A stretch of 64,000 nt of DNA from Acanthopleura granulata (GCA_016165875.1 JABBOT010000080.1:44381272-44445271); one strand, 5' to 3'. Positions 39,846 to 52,700 are shown, counted from the stretch's first letter. The notes: a model not told the origin generated them from the sequence alone. Program-made: numbers and translations.

Positions 39846-42800
39846 CAGTATGAATGGATTTGGGGCTCGATATTGATGTATTTTACTGAAAAAGAAACAC
39901 CGAGAAATGTTAAATCCAGAAACTCTTTAGCAACAGTCGAAAGAGAACCGACGGTTGTGGAGCCGAGAAAAAGCATTATGTTCATAATGGACTTCTGTGT
40001 CTTTTCTCAGGCTTAATTCGTTTAAAAGTGATAGATATCCCGATTTACTGGTCCGTGTTCAAAAATACTATATGCATGTATTCTCTCCGTGATGTTAACC
40101 CACTTACTTGTATATTTTTGTGCTATGCTTTCTACACATTAGACTTAATATTCGAGCCAAGCTAATAAGCTTTCTTTGAACACAGATTTTAACGAAATGC
40201 ATGAGTCTGAGTGAATTGACTACCTCGATGGGATGGAGGCATTGTATCCTATTGCCATTCATGTGACCGTGACAACAATTATTCTGGTGATACATATTTC
40301 ATATCTATGTGATCATCCAATTAAAACAAATATTGACATAACGAAATACGAATTAAGCGACTGGATGTTTGTTAATGGTTTCACAAAGTTTGCTTTCAGT
40401 TTACTCCAGCTATGGACACATTATAAGTCTCCAAATACCCAGTCACTGACATAACAGTGTCACTGCACTAGATATTTATCCATTTTCTAATCATGGGCTT
40501 GTTCATTCGTGGAGAACATCAAGAAGAGCTCTCCGAAACTAACCCATGATATCAGCTGTCGGGCGAACCTTATTAACTATCAGTTATGCATCATAAAATA
40601 AACAAGCGCACGGGCAGTGGTCACTGGAGATACAAAAACTTTGTCTGTATCCTTATGCAATACATGTATCTATGCAAATGTAACGATAACAATCGTTCCA
40701 TTTGCGAGGTAACCGAGTCTGTGGTGACACAAAACCTTTATGACAACCTTTATGGACCATTTATCTCAGCAGAATTTCCGCCGATGGCGTACTGGCGACG
40801 GGCATGGGCTTCATTGTTTGGTTATTGTTTCCGAGTGACATATACGGACAAACGAAGCCAATCAGAACATCTCGCGTTACCCGGGGACATGACGGGCACG
40901 AGTCATCACGTACCGCCGAACTCAGCTGTCCCATTTTTTGACAGGTCTAAACAGAAAGGCCGTGTGTGTGCATCAGCGAGTGAAACGGCTTTTTGTAATT
41001 CATGTATGTCATGGTTTCCTTGATTGAAGTCCTTCATACACCTGCGCGGTCAGCAGTGCCATAAATGTAATGTGATTACATTAATCAATAGGATCTGTGA
41101 AACACGACCTGTTGAAGATCACGGTTGTCTCTGTGGCCTTGTTGTCACAAACACATAGATCTGAGTCCGCATACATACACAGATGCAGAGGCATATCATC
41201 GAGCCGACTACAAATATGGTCACACCTATGTCAAAATTTACCACACGAATGACAACAACATGTGTTCGTATAAAATTTAGCAAGTCAGAGGGTAAATCCC
41301 CAACTCAGGCCACATCACTGGCACCATATCTAGAAATGCCTTCACTCCCACACGCCGAAACAACTCTACGTTAATGTGTCTTGTGTTCCTGTCACGTGAC
41401 ACTGCCTAAACAGGCGCCTTGATTCCAATGTAATAACGTTTATTCGACCAATTGAACGGCACCCACAGCTCGCACATTATGTGTTGGTATACTTAATGGT
41501 TCCTGGTTGGCAAATGCCCCCGTTTATAATAGATGAAAAAAACCCTTAAGAACTAACTTGTCTTATGCTTCTCTTTGATTACCAAGGGAAGAGCTATGAA
41601 GATTTGAGCTAAATTTAGCTAATTGTCCGGTCAACAGACATTATGTAACAGGGATCTCCAGGGTTGTTTTTCCTTCCTTTTTTTCTGGCATTATATCGCC
41701 AAAGGGATCGATCCACTCTCGTGCAGCAGGCTTCCAGGAAATGCTGGTCTGTGTACTTGACGTGGGTGCATGTTGTCCCGAGCTAAGATGGCCAAAGTTC
41801 TTGCGTGGAGATGACAGATGAAGCACTTGACCTCGCTTATTTCGGCAGATACGACAGTACTGACCACACATAATCTGAATTAATCTATCAAAGATAATTT
41901 TGGAGTCAATCGAATGAATTTATAGGCGCTTTGCCTAAAGGCAGGCCTTGGGCAATTCGCCGGGTTTGACCAGCCTGTGGTCATTGTTAAAATCAATCCC
42001 ATTGGCCTCCTCTTCCGGGGAACGAGGGCTTCTGCCTCCAGCAAATTAATCTTCCATGCGGTTATATCTCATTATTTTGAAAACGAAAGGCAAACTCACT
42101 CGTTGACAATCTATCTCAGAAGACATGGGAGACTTTGTTATGGATCTAGTTGCAAGTAGTGCTGTCAGATCAACGGTTGAAGAACATCGTCGTGCGCTCA
42201 ATCCTCTTGAAGTTTTGAGGCCAAGCATGCAGCGTTATAGACAGACGCCGATTTCATGGACTCCTAACCCAGACAATCGTGTGGTGGCATTGGGTTAGAA
42301 TATCCTCACCTATTGTTCGGGTGTGATATTTACAAATGGTCTCAAAGAAATCCATTACGGTTCTAGATGACCCCCAATGGATTTATTCACACAAAGGAAA
42401 TCAAAAGGAAGAGCGCAAGTACTTGAGGTTTAATTATCATGCTGTTTGGTACCGAAGAAATATCCTTTCTAACTTCGGTGTATCATTCCAAAAATGTACC
42501 CAAGGTTTATTGTGTCATTTTTTTGTGCGTTTTGATTTTTTGTTAATATAGGTATTGTACTGCTATAGTTTCGATTTAATACTTTATGCATTTGCGTTTA
42601 TTCCAATTCGTCCTACAATAAGGTGCATAATAATTAAACTAATTTCATAATTATATACGAAATCCATAGAAAGTGAAGTACAGCATTGCTTTTAACCTAC
42701 GTTACGCTATGTTTGAGTGTGGAGGAGTGGGGTGGCAACATGCGCCTAGATTTAAACCCCTGACGACGCATAGTGAAGAGACAAATCATGGTAATTGCAC

Positions 42801-43159
42801 TTGACGTTGCTTTTTTTACAACTTTGTTAGATTATCTGCGTGTACTGTTTATGATCCTGGCCAGCAATGAATGCATGAAAACAATCAACTCAAGAAAGGA
42901 TCAAGAACGAAAATGCTGAAGTATAATTTGTTAGATAGTCATCCAGTGAAACGGACACAAGCCATGAAGACTCGTGTTGCGTGGAGGCCAGAAAAAGCAC
43001 GACACCGGCTCTACACAAAAGCTACTCTATGCAGTATAAGGTCTATAGCTCAAGTTCATAGACAAATTGAAACGTTAAGGTTGAAGGAAAAAGATATTTA
43101 TGGTGTTCTACCTGCATAGCCATGGAAGTATAGGTAGTTATTCTTCTGTATCATTTTTT

Positions 43160-43435
43160 TCTTGACATTTAGTATTTATTTATCTATTTGGTTGGCCATA
43201 CACAAGAATATTTGACTTATACGACGGCGGCCAGCATTATGGTGGGAGGGAACCGGCCAGAGCCCCGGGGGAATCCCACGACCATCCGAAGGTTGCTGGC
43301 AGACCTTCCCACGAACGGCCGGGGAGGAAGCCAGCATGAGCTGGACTTGAACTGACAGCGGCCGCATTGGTGGGAGGCTTCGGGTCATTGTGTTGCGTTA
43401 GCGCGCTGAACGACCGAGCCACTGTGACCCCGCAT
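43160..43435 (-). repeat. SINE with (ATTT)n tail, fullest copy
   Basis: It begins TATTTATTTATCTATTTGG, then ACTTATACGACGGCGGCCAG, GGAACCGGCCAGAGCCCCGG, CATCCGAAGGTTGCTGGCAG, CCAGCATGAGCTGGACTTGA and ends GCGCTGAACGACCGAGCCAC, the complement of a tRNA-like head. It serves as the reference for the other copies (3.8, 8.5, 9.8, 25.5 and 52.5 kb). Reading frames here are chance. Confidence 0.85.
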
Positions 43436-44052
43436 TAGGTTTGTGACAACGTTTCTAACGTGAAATCACCGTCAGTGTTAGTTACTCCGGGTATACGATG
43501 TGTCTCAACGATATCACTAAAATATTGCCAAAGATGACGATATGTCATAGTCATCTGGTAGCATCAGTGTAATTGATTTTTAAGCAAGTGATTTTAATTG
43601 CATAGTGACACCCATTATCATCGAAGCTTAAATTTATGATAGTTTTCCTTTCTATTATATATTTATGTATTAGATGACGTAATCATCCTTGGTGAGGATA
43701 TCATTAGTATAGGACTTGTAGTGTTTCTGTGAATCAGCAGGCCATTTAAAATAAACCTCTAGGCCATATGTATAAATGTATCGATAATGAATCCTAGTCA
43801 TGGTTCATAAAATGACACTTTTTGCTTTTGTGATGTAAGATAACCGAGATATCGCATTTCAAAGTAAGGAAAAGCGCCCACGTGGGAAAATCGAATGGGC
43901 CACCACGCTCTCAGCTTTCACCAATCAAAAGCGAGATATGTCTACCACCCAAGACATTCGCTTCCGCTGAGACGTTACTCATACCTAGTTTACCACGTTG
44001 TCATATAGAAGAAATGTTAAATCAGATGTTTTCTTTGTGATAACGAGGCAGT

Positions 44053-44673
44053 GTGCAAAAGCATAGAAACTCCGAATAAAGAAATGTAACGCATGGTTGA
44101 CGTTCTCGATATTTCGACTAAGTTTTACTTGTCATCTTCAAGAGAAGTAATTTGTACATTCAACAAACACATATATATATATATACATTTACAGAGAAGC
44201 AGACATTAGAAGACTGAATAAAATACACTGCTATGATTGATCGAATGATTCAACCAATGGAAATTAAACACTGATCAATCCCTGTCATTCAGGCAAACAT
44301 CAATAAACAGATGTAGTTATGACAGCACCAGGCCTTCGACCCTAATACAAGCAAACTGCTATTGTTTCAGTGATAGGTGTGAAATAGGGATTAGGACAAT
44401 ATGTAACGGTCACTCAGAGAAAACAGCAGAATACACACATCGTGATGACAGCACCAGTCATTTGATCCTATCAAAACAAACTGTTATTTTTTTAGTGACA
44501 GGTATGAAATATGGATTAGAGCGATATCTAACAGTTACACAGAGAAAACAGCGATATACACACACAGTTAATTACAACGCCAGGCATATTCACACTATTT
44601 GACACTCTGGTGCTGTCATCACTATGTGTGTATTCTGCTGTTTTCTTTATTCGGAGTTTCTATACTTTTGCAC
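44053..44673. mobile_element. Foldback/MITE-like element with 32-bp inverted ends
   Basis: The left arm 44053-44084 and right arm 44642-44673 are reverse complements at 31 of 32 bases. A second inverted pair (44418-44457 with 44607-44646) nests inside. Two internal direct units of about 126 bases start with GACAGCACCAG at about 44321 and 44446. The 12-mer GATAACGAGGCA flanks both sides in direct orientation (44039-44050 and 44702-44713). No transposase is encoded. Confidence 0.75.
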
Positions 44674-46931
44674 TTTGCTAAGCTAGTTGGTGGATCAACA
44701 AGATAACGAGGCAATTCTGATATACTTTAAAGCTATTTTCCCGAGAAAGGGGTAGTGGAATTCTTCTGGGGTTATTCCACAAGGTCTCAGCCAGGAGACC
44801 ACAGTGTGGGGCCTTCGATTGTAATAATAGGGGGCACACATACAAATGGGTTGTCTCGCCCCTAATACTGAAGATCGTAGGGTAGGGATGCCGTGAAATC
44901 GTCACTCCGGTTTCTCTAAAATGGCGTATCCATACGCTACACTATTTAGAAGGCGATTCGTTAAAAACACTCTTGCCAGTCGAAGGTGATATAGATGGTG
45001 GTCAGATAAAACACCTGCATGATTTTTGAGTTTCCAGTTCGATTTCTTAGCAAGTTGTGGTCTAACAGGCGTTTCCCACTGTACTGTGTACCACAGCGCC
45101 ACCTATGTTCGAACTTCATTGTTATTATAGTCACCTGATAGGGGATGAAGTAATGTATATCTGAAGTGATGTAATGTAGAAAGCCCTAACTACACTAACA
45201 GAAATACACCCGTCTGTGTGAAAGGTCTGACTTTGCTGAGTACCACTGACTCCTACAGTGCAGAAATATCCTGTTTCATTCAGATTATAATACACTGGAC
45301 ACACAAAGAAATTTCGAGGATCAGAAACTCCTGTCATTGAAACGCCAAGAAAGCTCCTTTGCAGCTATTAACAACCTCCCAAGATTTTTAATTTGTCACT
45401 GCCGATCAAAGTTGGACAAAACCATGTAACAAACATGATTTATTCTACCAATTTCTTATTCCTGGGCGTTTACTGACTCTAATTAAAAGGTATAAAAAGA
45501 CAAATTCCGTAGTCCATAGTAATAAAACTCTACAAATATATATACAAGATTTGATATGTTCGTTTTTATTTCATTACAACTTCCTGCCTCCGGTCACGCT
45601 CTACATTTACAAGCGCCTAAGAGGAGAAATATATCCGTTGAGTAGTCTCACGAGTACTCTTCAGTCGCTCGGACATCGGACAACATCCGGGGCTCTGAAG
45701 AGACTCAGCTGTCTTCACACAGCCATGCTGGCTAATAAAATGCAATAAACCGCTGGAAGCTAGAATGTCTCTGCAGTGTCATAGCCGATGTACTTTATTG
45801 AACTAAACTGGATAACCGGCACTTCATCAAATAGCAATGTCTCGCACGTCATGTGGCATCCCAATGGTCTGCTTCAGAGGTATTATGTTCCACAATTGCC
45901 CCCGAGTTCACCAACAAATATATGGTTATACCCCACTTTTCACTAAAAAGCAAGAGAATTGTGTAACCGTTTCTGGTGTAAACTTTATCAGGCCCCGCAG
46001 TCTGTTACAGCGACTCCATGTACGTCGATATTAATTCCTCGGAAAACGAAGATCATTTGAGTGATTTCCACGTGTCCTTTGTGCTGGTTTATGAACCCAG
46101 TCCTTGTCTTTTGTCCGAATTAATCGATCAGTTAACGAAAGTGACATCTGTCCATGCGGCACGTGCCTCGGTTGATGAATGTGCTATTAAATGCCCACTA
46201 CGACGATGGTTTGTCTTGACCTTATTATTGACATGATACACAGACTACCCACTGACTTCTGAACATTGACGTTTGATTATTTACATGGAGGAAGGTTCTC
46301 GGTATAAACAAACAAGAGCAACAAATCATTTTCTCTGAGCGTAGACCACAGGAAGGCAATTTACACTTTATAATTGAAGAGCAAGGGAATTCAATGTATC
46401 TTGCAGCCCTTGGATGCAGAGAAAAGGAGAAGTTTTTGTTGTTTTGTTCAGTAACCAATATCTGTGTAATACCAAATAGCAGATTTCATTCTAAAATAAA
46501 AGAATACAACACGAAGAACAAAACCAGAACAGCGATGATTGTTTGGTGGTATGGTCACACATGACGTCGGTTTTACCACATTTAGGGTGTTATTCTAGCT
46601 ATTCATCTCTTTCAATGGTATTTAAAAATTCGAAACAGCAACACATTGAAGAGATTTTTATGGATGTACAACATCTATTTATTTGTAGGCGACGTTTCCC
46701 TGTAATAACTAACATCGTTATCAAGTCAGTCTGCAAATAAATGAACGTTGCACGTCAACAAGAATCACTTCCATGTTATAGCTGTTCATGTCAATGCTTA
46801 AAGACTAGGATGACATAAACAAAATTACCTAAAGAAATCCATATGGTAACAGTAAATTATTAGAGATCACTGTTCTAATATTGTCAAAGATGCTGTGTTG
46901 AAAAGAATGCAAAGGACCAGGTCTCGTTGAT

Positions 46932-46984
46932 GTTTAGCCTACCAGCAGAATCCCGGTTTAGCCTACCAGCCGAATCCCGGTTTA
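46932..46984. repeat. 24-bp tandem duplication
   Basis: GTTTAGCCTACCAGC followed by A/C GAATCCCG occurs twice in a row (46932 and 46956) and a third copy begins with GTTTA. Confidence 0.95.
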
Positions 46985-47897
46985 TCCAAGCATACAGTAT
47001 GAAATGACACAGTATGGAAAGTCAACCCAGAGCTGTGGTGACATTGTGATGGTTGGAAAACCGTCATAAGTTTTCCATGAAATACGAGCTACCTCTTGTC
47101 CAGTTATCTCTGCTATCACTAAGACCACTGAATCACTCTACCACAGTGACTAAGAGCTAGGTGACTTACATGTAGGAACGATCTTCAGTTCAATGAATTT
47201 TCAGAGGCTACATTTGCATGACAAGACAACGGCAAACAGTATAATGTTTGGATGAGAAATTTACAGGGTATTTTCATTTTATTTACTGAAACCTTAGGAT
47301 AACATATGATTGCTTACCTTGTTTGTTTTAACATTTTAAACTATAGTCATTACTCGCGATGAACTTGTCGCTGTGACTAGATCCGCTTCAGAGCACAAAT
47401 GTACATGTTGTGCTCTTCAGCATAACATCCAGAGCTTGAGTTAATCAAGATCAACATTACTCACAGTACTGACGGGATTGAAAAGAAACTGAGGTCGATC
47501 GGAGACATTTGGAACAAGTCCATGGTTTAGACCATTCTACACTCCCATGACATGTTGCCGTTAATTGATACATCTGTCGAGGGAAATAGAGCACTAAATC
47601 TTCCCTCAGGCAGCTGATGACTCCTGTAAACTGAGAAGAAATACTCACAACGGATAATATTCCTGTGACCCTCGATGTTAAACCTGATTTACTTTGGTCA
47701 CGTCGGTTTATTCCATCCGTAAATGTGATCAGCTTGATGAAAGTGAAAAGTCTCAAAGGCCAATCAAGCAAATATATAAAAATGTAACCCTTGTATCTCT
47801 TTGTATGTGCTATGTGGCTCGATTCAAAGCACCTCCTTGAGCTTATGGTGCACATTGCTCCGGGGTTAGTTTCTCACAATGTCTCCTTGTTTTCCAG

Positions 47898-47963
47898 ATG
47901 TCAATGGAAGCATCAAGAACTATACAACTCTGAGTACATCACTGATATTTGTTCTGCTTGTAG
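47898..47963 (+). other. Possible 22-codon extension of exon 2 through an upstream acceptor
   Basis: A good acceptor (CTTGTTTTCCAG) ends at 47897. Splicing there from the exon 1 donor also keeps the frame and adds 22 residues, starting DVNGSIKNYTTL and ending in the hydrophobic run SLIFVLLV. A polar, disordered loop is normal at this place in mGluRs, so a hydrophobic insert would be unusual. The extension also overlaps the branch-point and pyrimidine region of the preferred acceptor. It could be a minor splice form or simply intron sequence. An in-frame ATG at 47879 precedes it, so a transcript starting inside intron 1 could encode a signal-anchor-like N-terminus. Both readings are inference. 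Confidence 0.35.
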
Positions 47964-48109
47964 GGTCGATCAGTTTAGTGGGAGGCACAGAGCATAAGTG
48001 TGATGAAGACACCGAGTCGGAACTGTTCATATCTGGAGTGCTTGGGGCGCCCTCTAGCGTCACATCCATACAGGTGGCAAACCTACTGAAGCTCTTTAAA
48101 ATACCTCAG
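47964..48109 (+). CDS. mGluR-like receptor, exon 2 (Venus-flytrap domain, Ser-Ser ligand motif)
   Basis: Seen: the exon follows a pyrimidine-rich acceptor ending TTGTAG at 47963 and ends at CAG|GTGAGA. The first two bases complete the Gly149 codon started in exon 1, then 48 codons follow. Residues 161-166 (KCDEDTE region) form the loop cysteine equivalent to mGluR1 Cys140, the inter-subunit disulfide in mGluR1. SGVLGAPSSVTSIQVANLL (172-190) is the mGluR phosphate-loop-like segment; Ser179-Ser180 align without gaps to mGluR1 Ser164-Ser165, which hold the ligand alpha-carboxylate. The exon closes with LFKIPQ (192-197). This acceptor was chosen because the join LEQSVDFIR-GSISLVGG matches the family spacing. 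A second, phase-compatible acceptor 66 bases upstream would add a hydrophobic insert (see 47898-47963). The neighbouring introns are about 35.2 kb and 8.8 kb. Confidence 0.92.
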
Positions 48110-48238
48110 GTGAGATCATAATAGGTTCTGTTTGTGTTTTCCAGAAAAGCTAGTTGATAGTGTAATATGTGAAGCTTTTCTGCCAAAGCTCTTATCACAC
48201 AACATCAACCAAACATACATGTATATTGTATATATTTA

Positions 48239-49050
48239 TTATGTGCCCGCTTCTTAAAGAAGGGGGGCATATAGCAGTCGCTTTTTCCGTCCGTCCGTCT
48301 ATCCGCCTGTCCGTCCCGATCAGTTTTGTGAGGAGCATATAATACTTAGGATTATCAAACTCACACAAAGTGTGCAAAAATGATCTGACGCTGTGCGCTG
48401 TCGCGCTTCGATTTATTTTAGGCGTTATCTGTCCTTGACCATATTTTTCAAATTTGTCCAAAGGATACCTCAGCAACTATTATGTCTGTGATTCTCAAAC
48501 TAACACAAAGAGTGCAAAATGACCTCAAGTTATGCACTATCAGGTTATTTTTCGCGTTTCGATCTTCCTTAGGAGTTTCCTGAACTTGACCATATTTTTC
48601 AACTTTGTGCAGAGCATATCTTAACAACGATTAGACACAGGATTCTTAAACTCACTCAAACTGTGCAAAATGACCTGATGTCATTTTACAAGTTATCTGA
48701 TCATATTTTTCAGCGTTGTGCGGGGCATATCTTGGCAACTATTAGGCATAGGATTTTAAAACTGACACAATGTGGGTAAAATGGCCCCAAGTTGTGCACT
48801 GTCAGGTTATTTTCTGTGTTCCGATCTATTTCAGCAGTTGTGTGCCCTTGCACATATTTCCCAACTTTGTGCAGAGCATACCTCGGCAAATGTTAGTCAT
48901 AGCATTCTCACTCACACAAAGTGCAAAATGACCTGAATATGTGCATTGTCATTTTATTTGTGCACATTTCGATCTGTTTTAGAAGTTGTCCGCCCTTGCG
49001 TATATTGCTCAAATTTGTGGCAGACTCATATTCTTAGGATGGAACATACA
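48239..49050. mobile_element. Pearl-like element with roughly 150-bp tandem core (copy 2)
   Basis: An imperfect hairpin TATGTGCCCGCTTCTT / AAGAAGGGGGGCATATA (48239-48273) is followed by a CCGTCCGTCCGTCTATCCGC leader and about five tandem units. Each unit has GCAGAGCATATCT, TAGGATTCTCAAACTCACAC, GTGCAAAATGACCT, TGCACTGTCAGG and TTTCGATCT. Unit marks fall near 48335, 48463, 48613, 48723 and 48875, one unit being shortened. It is non-coding and starts about 130 bases after exon 2. Confidence 0.7.
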
Positions 49051-50773
49051 ATTTGCAATCCCTGATTGTTTCTTATTTATTTATTTTTATTTTTATTATT
49101 TTACTCGATTTTTCTTTAAAATAAAGCTTAATTTTTACCTTGGAGGGTACCTTTACCTTTTTATGCTGGACTCAGCATGAAAAAATTTTGATATCTATCA
49201 CAATTCAGGCATTTCATAAGGTGGTGAAATATCAGTGTTTTGATCAGATATTGACTTTATTTACATCCTTGACCAGTTATGATTGATTATGAAGTAGATG
49301 TGTGTCCTTCCCTGGTTACATATATACGTGGATACGGCTCGGTAGTATAGAGTGTTATTCCGATAAAATCAATAAAACCAATAAATGTATGCGACAAGAC
49401 TGTGGCCACTTCAAAGCCGGACTATTGTCGTGTGAGTTACAAAACAATGTGTGTTATGTTAAAGGCCATTCAGACATACGTAAGAAAGTGATGGCCAGCA
49501 TTCGGACCCGGAACACTGAATCTACTGTAATAATTTTTCTGTGTTATATAATTACAGCATGCGGAAAAAGAGAATTTTTGACGTGAGAATGTCAGAAAAT
49601 CGAAATGGATCATATTATGCGAAAAGCCAACATCTGTTCGATGTAAACGAACTAATTTTCTTGCTGGTTGTATACTTAAAAGGATAGGAAACGAATGGCT
49701 GTTTTTAACCTGCGACAGCTAATCAATTCGCCAAGAGAGGCCTTCGGTTTCGCTGCAAATGGCAAACTACTTTACATACGCTATTTATAATACGCAACAG
49801 AATTCCTCAAGGAATGATGAAATCTTTCATTTGTCATTTGAAAAAAATGTAAAGTCCAGATAGAGTATTTTATGTGGAATTGTTCTGTGATATTATGCTG
49901 TGCGGGTCATGTTTGGTGGTGACGGCCAAAGGACTGCTTGTTGATATGCAATCTCTGAATAACAAGTCGGCTGTCAACAATAAAACCGACTTTGGCTGCA
50001 TCTTACGTTTATATGGGCAAAAGTAACTGTAATAATTTACCGAATTCAATTCGGTAAGAATACTTGACATGATGTAGACAAGATGGTGACACATGGGGGT
50101 CTGTGTGGAAGGATTTGTGACTCTCCTGTTTGACTAGTTGAGGTACTGAGTGTTAAAAATGTCTTCGAATAGAAGGAAAGCGATGTTTATAAAACGTACT
50201 AATGGGAATAAAAGCTTGACTGTTGATGAGTCAATGACAAGCTGGATCTCTGACGTCACATCACCTCACTAATTTCAGCATTATAAGGTTAAACCAAAGG
50301 TATCTCTCTTGTAACTGGAAGCCTAAGCTGGCATGGAACTCGTCGGTTCACCACTGACTGTATTACTTCTATGTCTGCTGTCGGCCGAGAAATTGTGTTA
50401 CCTTATTCCTTGTATCTTGCCAAGCGTACTGTTCCCGGTATTCACTGTCGCTGTGGCCCAAACCTACATGGGCGGGTTGTCGGGTTTGAAAGCTTACCAA
50501 TCCGGCATGTTGGAATTGTTTTGTCGATTTTCGCAACGTATCCGGCGGAGATGAATGAGGATGATCATGCCGAATGTTGCCGGTTTTAACGTGGCAGCGC
50601 GGAAAGGCGATTGTTTGTTTCTGTAGTTTTGACCTATAGCGAGAATTCGAGCAGAGTATATGTGAATCGTTAGTTTGGCCCAGGCTGTAACTCTAGAGAT
50701 CAGGGGACCACAGTTTCGTACCGACGTCTGATTATATTGGCCAATTGCGAACGGAGAAGTTCCATGTAAGCTT

Positions 50774-50875
50774 GCGTTTGACATGCAGCCCACCATGACG
50801 TGAAGGCCATAATGACATCCAGCCCTTCATGACGTAAAGTCCATGATGACATGCAGCCCACCATGGCCTCGCAAA
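50774..50875. repeat. 34-bp minisatellite B, three units
   Basis: GACATGCAGCCC cores lie at 50780, 50814 and 50848, exactly 34 bases apart; the unit is CCATGATGACATGCAGCCCA followed by CCATGACGTGAAGG. Confidence 0.88.
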
Positions 50876-52496
50876 CAACTCTGAGAAGGGATCCAAAATA
50901 CCGAAGCCGGACCTCATGCCAAGGTGCAGTGCATTTCGTCAGGGACTACACGTCATGGCGGTTAGTATGTCGTCGTAATGTCGACCAAGTAATGATGGGC
51001 CGCATGTTAAGTTTGTTATTCACAAGGTACGATGTGAATTGTGCTCGTCGATTAAGGAAACCAGGTCCAACCAGAGATTCGTTTAATATACTGATTTATC
51101 GCTCTACTCTCTACCATGATGGTGATTTGCACTCTTTGTATCAAATATTTGCCTAGCACTTCCAGCAGAGCCGCAATAATTGTAACATTTAACTAACAGG
51201 ATTAAGTTACTGGGCACACATTTCATTTATCTCAGAGAGGAAAATAACCGCTGGTCTACGGTCGTAAATAATGCATCTTGTTTTAAGTGCGACAACTGTT
51301 GGCCCTTACTTTGTACATTTACGATCCCAGCGATTTAACTAAAAAGCAAGTTACAAGACCAGCCACCTTGACTAACGTATAAATGAGCCGTATTTGTGTT
51401 GGGGTTATTACAGACGGCGGGGTTTGTCGCCATCCATAGCGTGTCTTGGACGCCAGGAAGTGTTAAGAAAAGTCTGACCAATTATCCAAAGTAACCGTAA
51501 AGCAAGGCTGTAAAGTGAGAGCCTTAAGCTTGCCGGCCGACAGAAAGTTGATTGCCTGTAGAGCCACCTTGTCAGTTTTACTCGGCTGTTATCCGGATTA
51601 TTTAGGTCCGTGGATGGTCATACGAGTAACCACCTGATATGATTTCACACGCTTATGGCGTCACTGCTTTTACTTAGCATGCCAATCTCCAACGGCTTTG
51701 TCCGTGAAATTAATTTCTATCGGAGAGGCCGAAAGTTTCTAAGGCTATACGCCCGCGGAGTTCCCAATCGATTCAAGCCTAATCCGAGATGGAGAAAAAT
51801 GAATACGCTCCTCACAAACAACAATCTCAAGTCGCCCAGAAACTCATGTCCTCCATTCAACACAAGACTGGTCAAGGGGTCACATTTTTACATGGCCTTG
51901 TAATCATAACCTTTTTCAATTGAGCCAGACAATAAACAATTTCTCTTCAAAGATTTGCAGGGAGGGAAATACAGTATACAGGATAATCAACTTGTTACAG
52001 AGGACTGGGTCTTCAGTCAGGGACGTGGAATTGCTGGCTTATTCGTTTACTGGCTCCTTTCTTACCAGTGTGAATTCCGCCGGGTATAATTTTTATAGTG
52101 TGTGTTCTTCAGTCAAAGTTCGTCATGATGAATGTCTATGGTCGTTACACTGGCCTGGTGTGTGTCGACTTTCGCCTGATGTTTTGGCTATTATGAATTT
52201 TGGATGACATATTTCATTTAACAAAGGGTCATATAAAAACATATTTTGTCATGTTGTAGCCTACACGCCAGAAGTACAACATTCGTACACTTCTCCTAAA
52301 GAGACATTTTAAGTTGGCTGTAGTAAGAACCTATAACATCAGTTCGGACAGGTATACGCAAGAAATCATATACAAATATATGAAGAGATGACAACATTTA
52401 AGAGAGTAGTGATCAGTACTTTTCAATGATTCCGAAGGAATGACTAAGGGGATAACAAAATCTTGAAAGTTCAGGTCACGGTGCTTATAATATGCT

Positions 52497-52700
52497 TATT
52501 TATTTATTTCATTGGTGTTTTACTCATGAATATGTCACTTATAAGAAATTATGGTGTGAGGACTCCGGGCCGAGCCCGGGGGAAACATACGATCTACAGG
52601 TAGCTGCAAGAGCTTAACTTACCGAGATCGCATTGGTGAGATTTTCTCGAATCATTGCTCTTTGCGCTAATGCATTGACCATATTGGCCAAGGATGCGCG
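52497..52700 (-). repeat. Diverged (ATTT)n SINE copy
   Basis: TTATTTATTTATTTCATTGG, TGTTTTACTCATGAATATG, GGGCCGAGCCCGGGGGAAAC and GATCGCATTGGTGAGA keep the family order; the distal part is heavily changed. Confidence 0.65.

Larger units (their letters stand above)
12719..47963 (+). other. Intron 1 of the receptor gene (about 35.2 kb)
   Basis: GT at 12719-12720 and AG at 47962-47963. I see no supported gene in it on either strand. Recognisable contents are a 25-bp minisatellite (12.8 kb), SINE-like pieces (15.0, 19.7, 25.5, 43.2 kb), a G-rich tract (22.9 kb), a (GT)n run (23.9 kb), a 29-bp minisatellite (37.1-37.8 kb), degenerate repeats (37.9-38.2 kb), a 34-bp minisatellite (39.6 kb), a foldback element (44.0-44.7 kb) and a 24-bp duplication (46.9 kb). 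In 13000-14950, 15300-19650, 19850-22900, 24000-25480, 25650-37050, 38250-39550, 40050-43150 and 44750-46900 I see only AT-rich unique sequence with chance ORFs. A first intron this long often carries enhancers, but I cannot identify any. Confidence 0.88.

Noticed and set aside
39593..39985. Frames over minisatellite A on both strands
   Set aside because: A 34-base unit shifts frame at each copy and the translation merely follows the repeat.
40586..41023. 145-codon frame, + strand
   Set aside because: No family motif, no splice sites in register, and amino-acid content looks like translated non-coding DNA.
47457..47855. 132-codon frame on the minus strand just before exon 2
   Set aside because: No recognisable domain and no good start context. 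It may be a transposon remnant, but I cannot show it.
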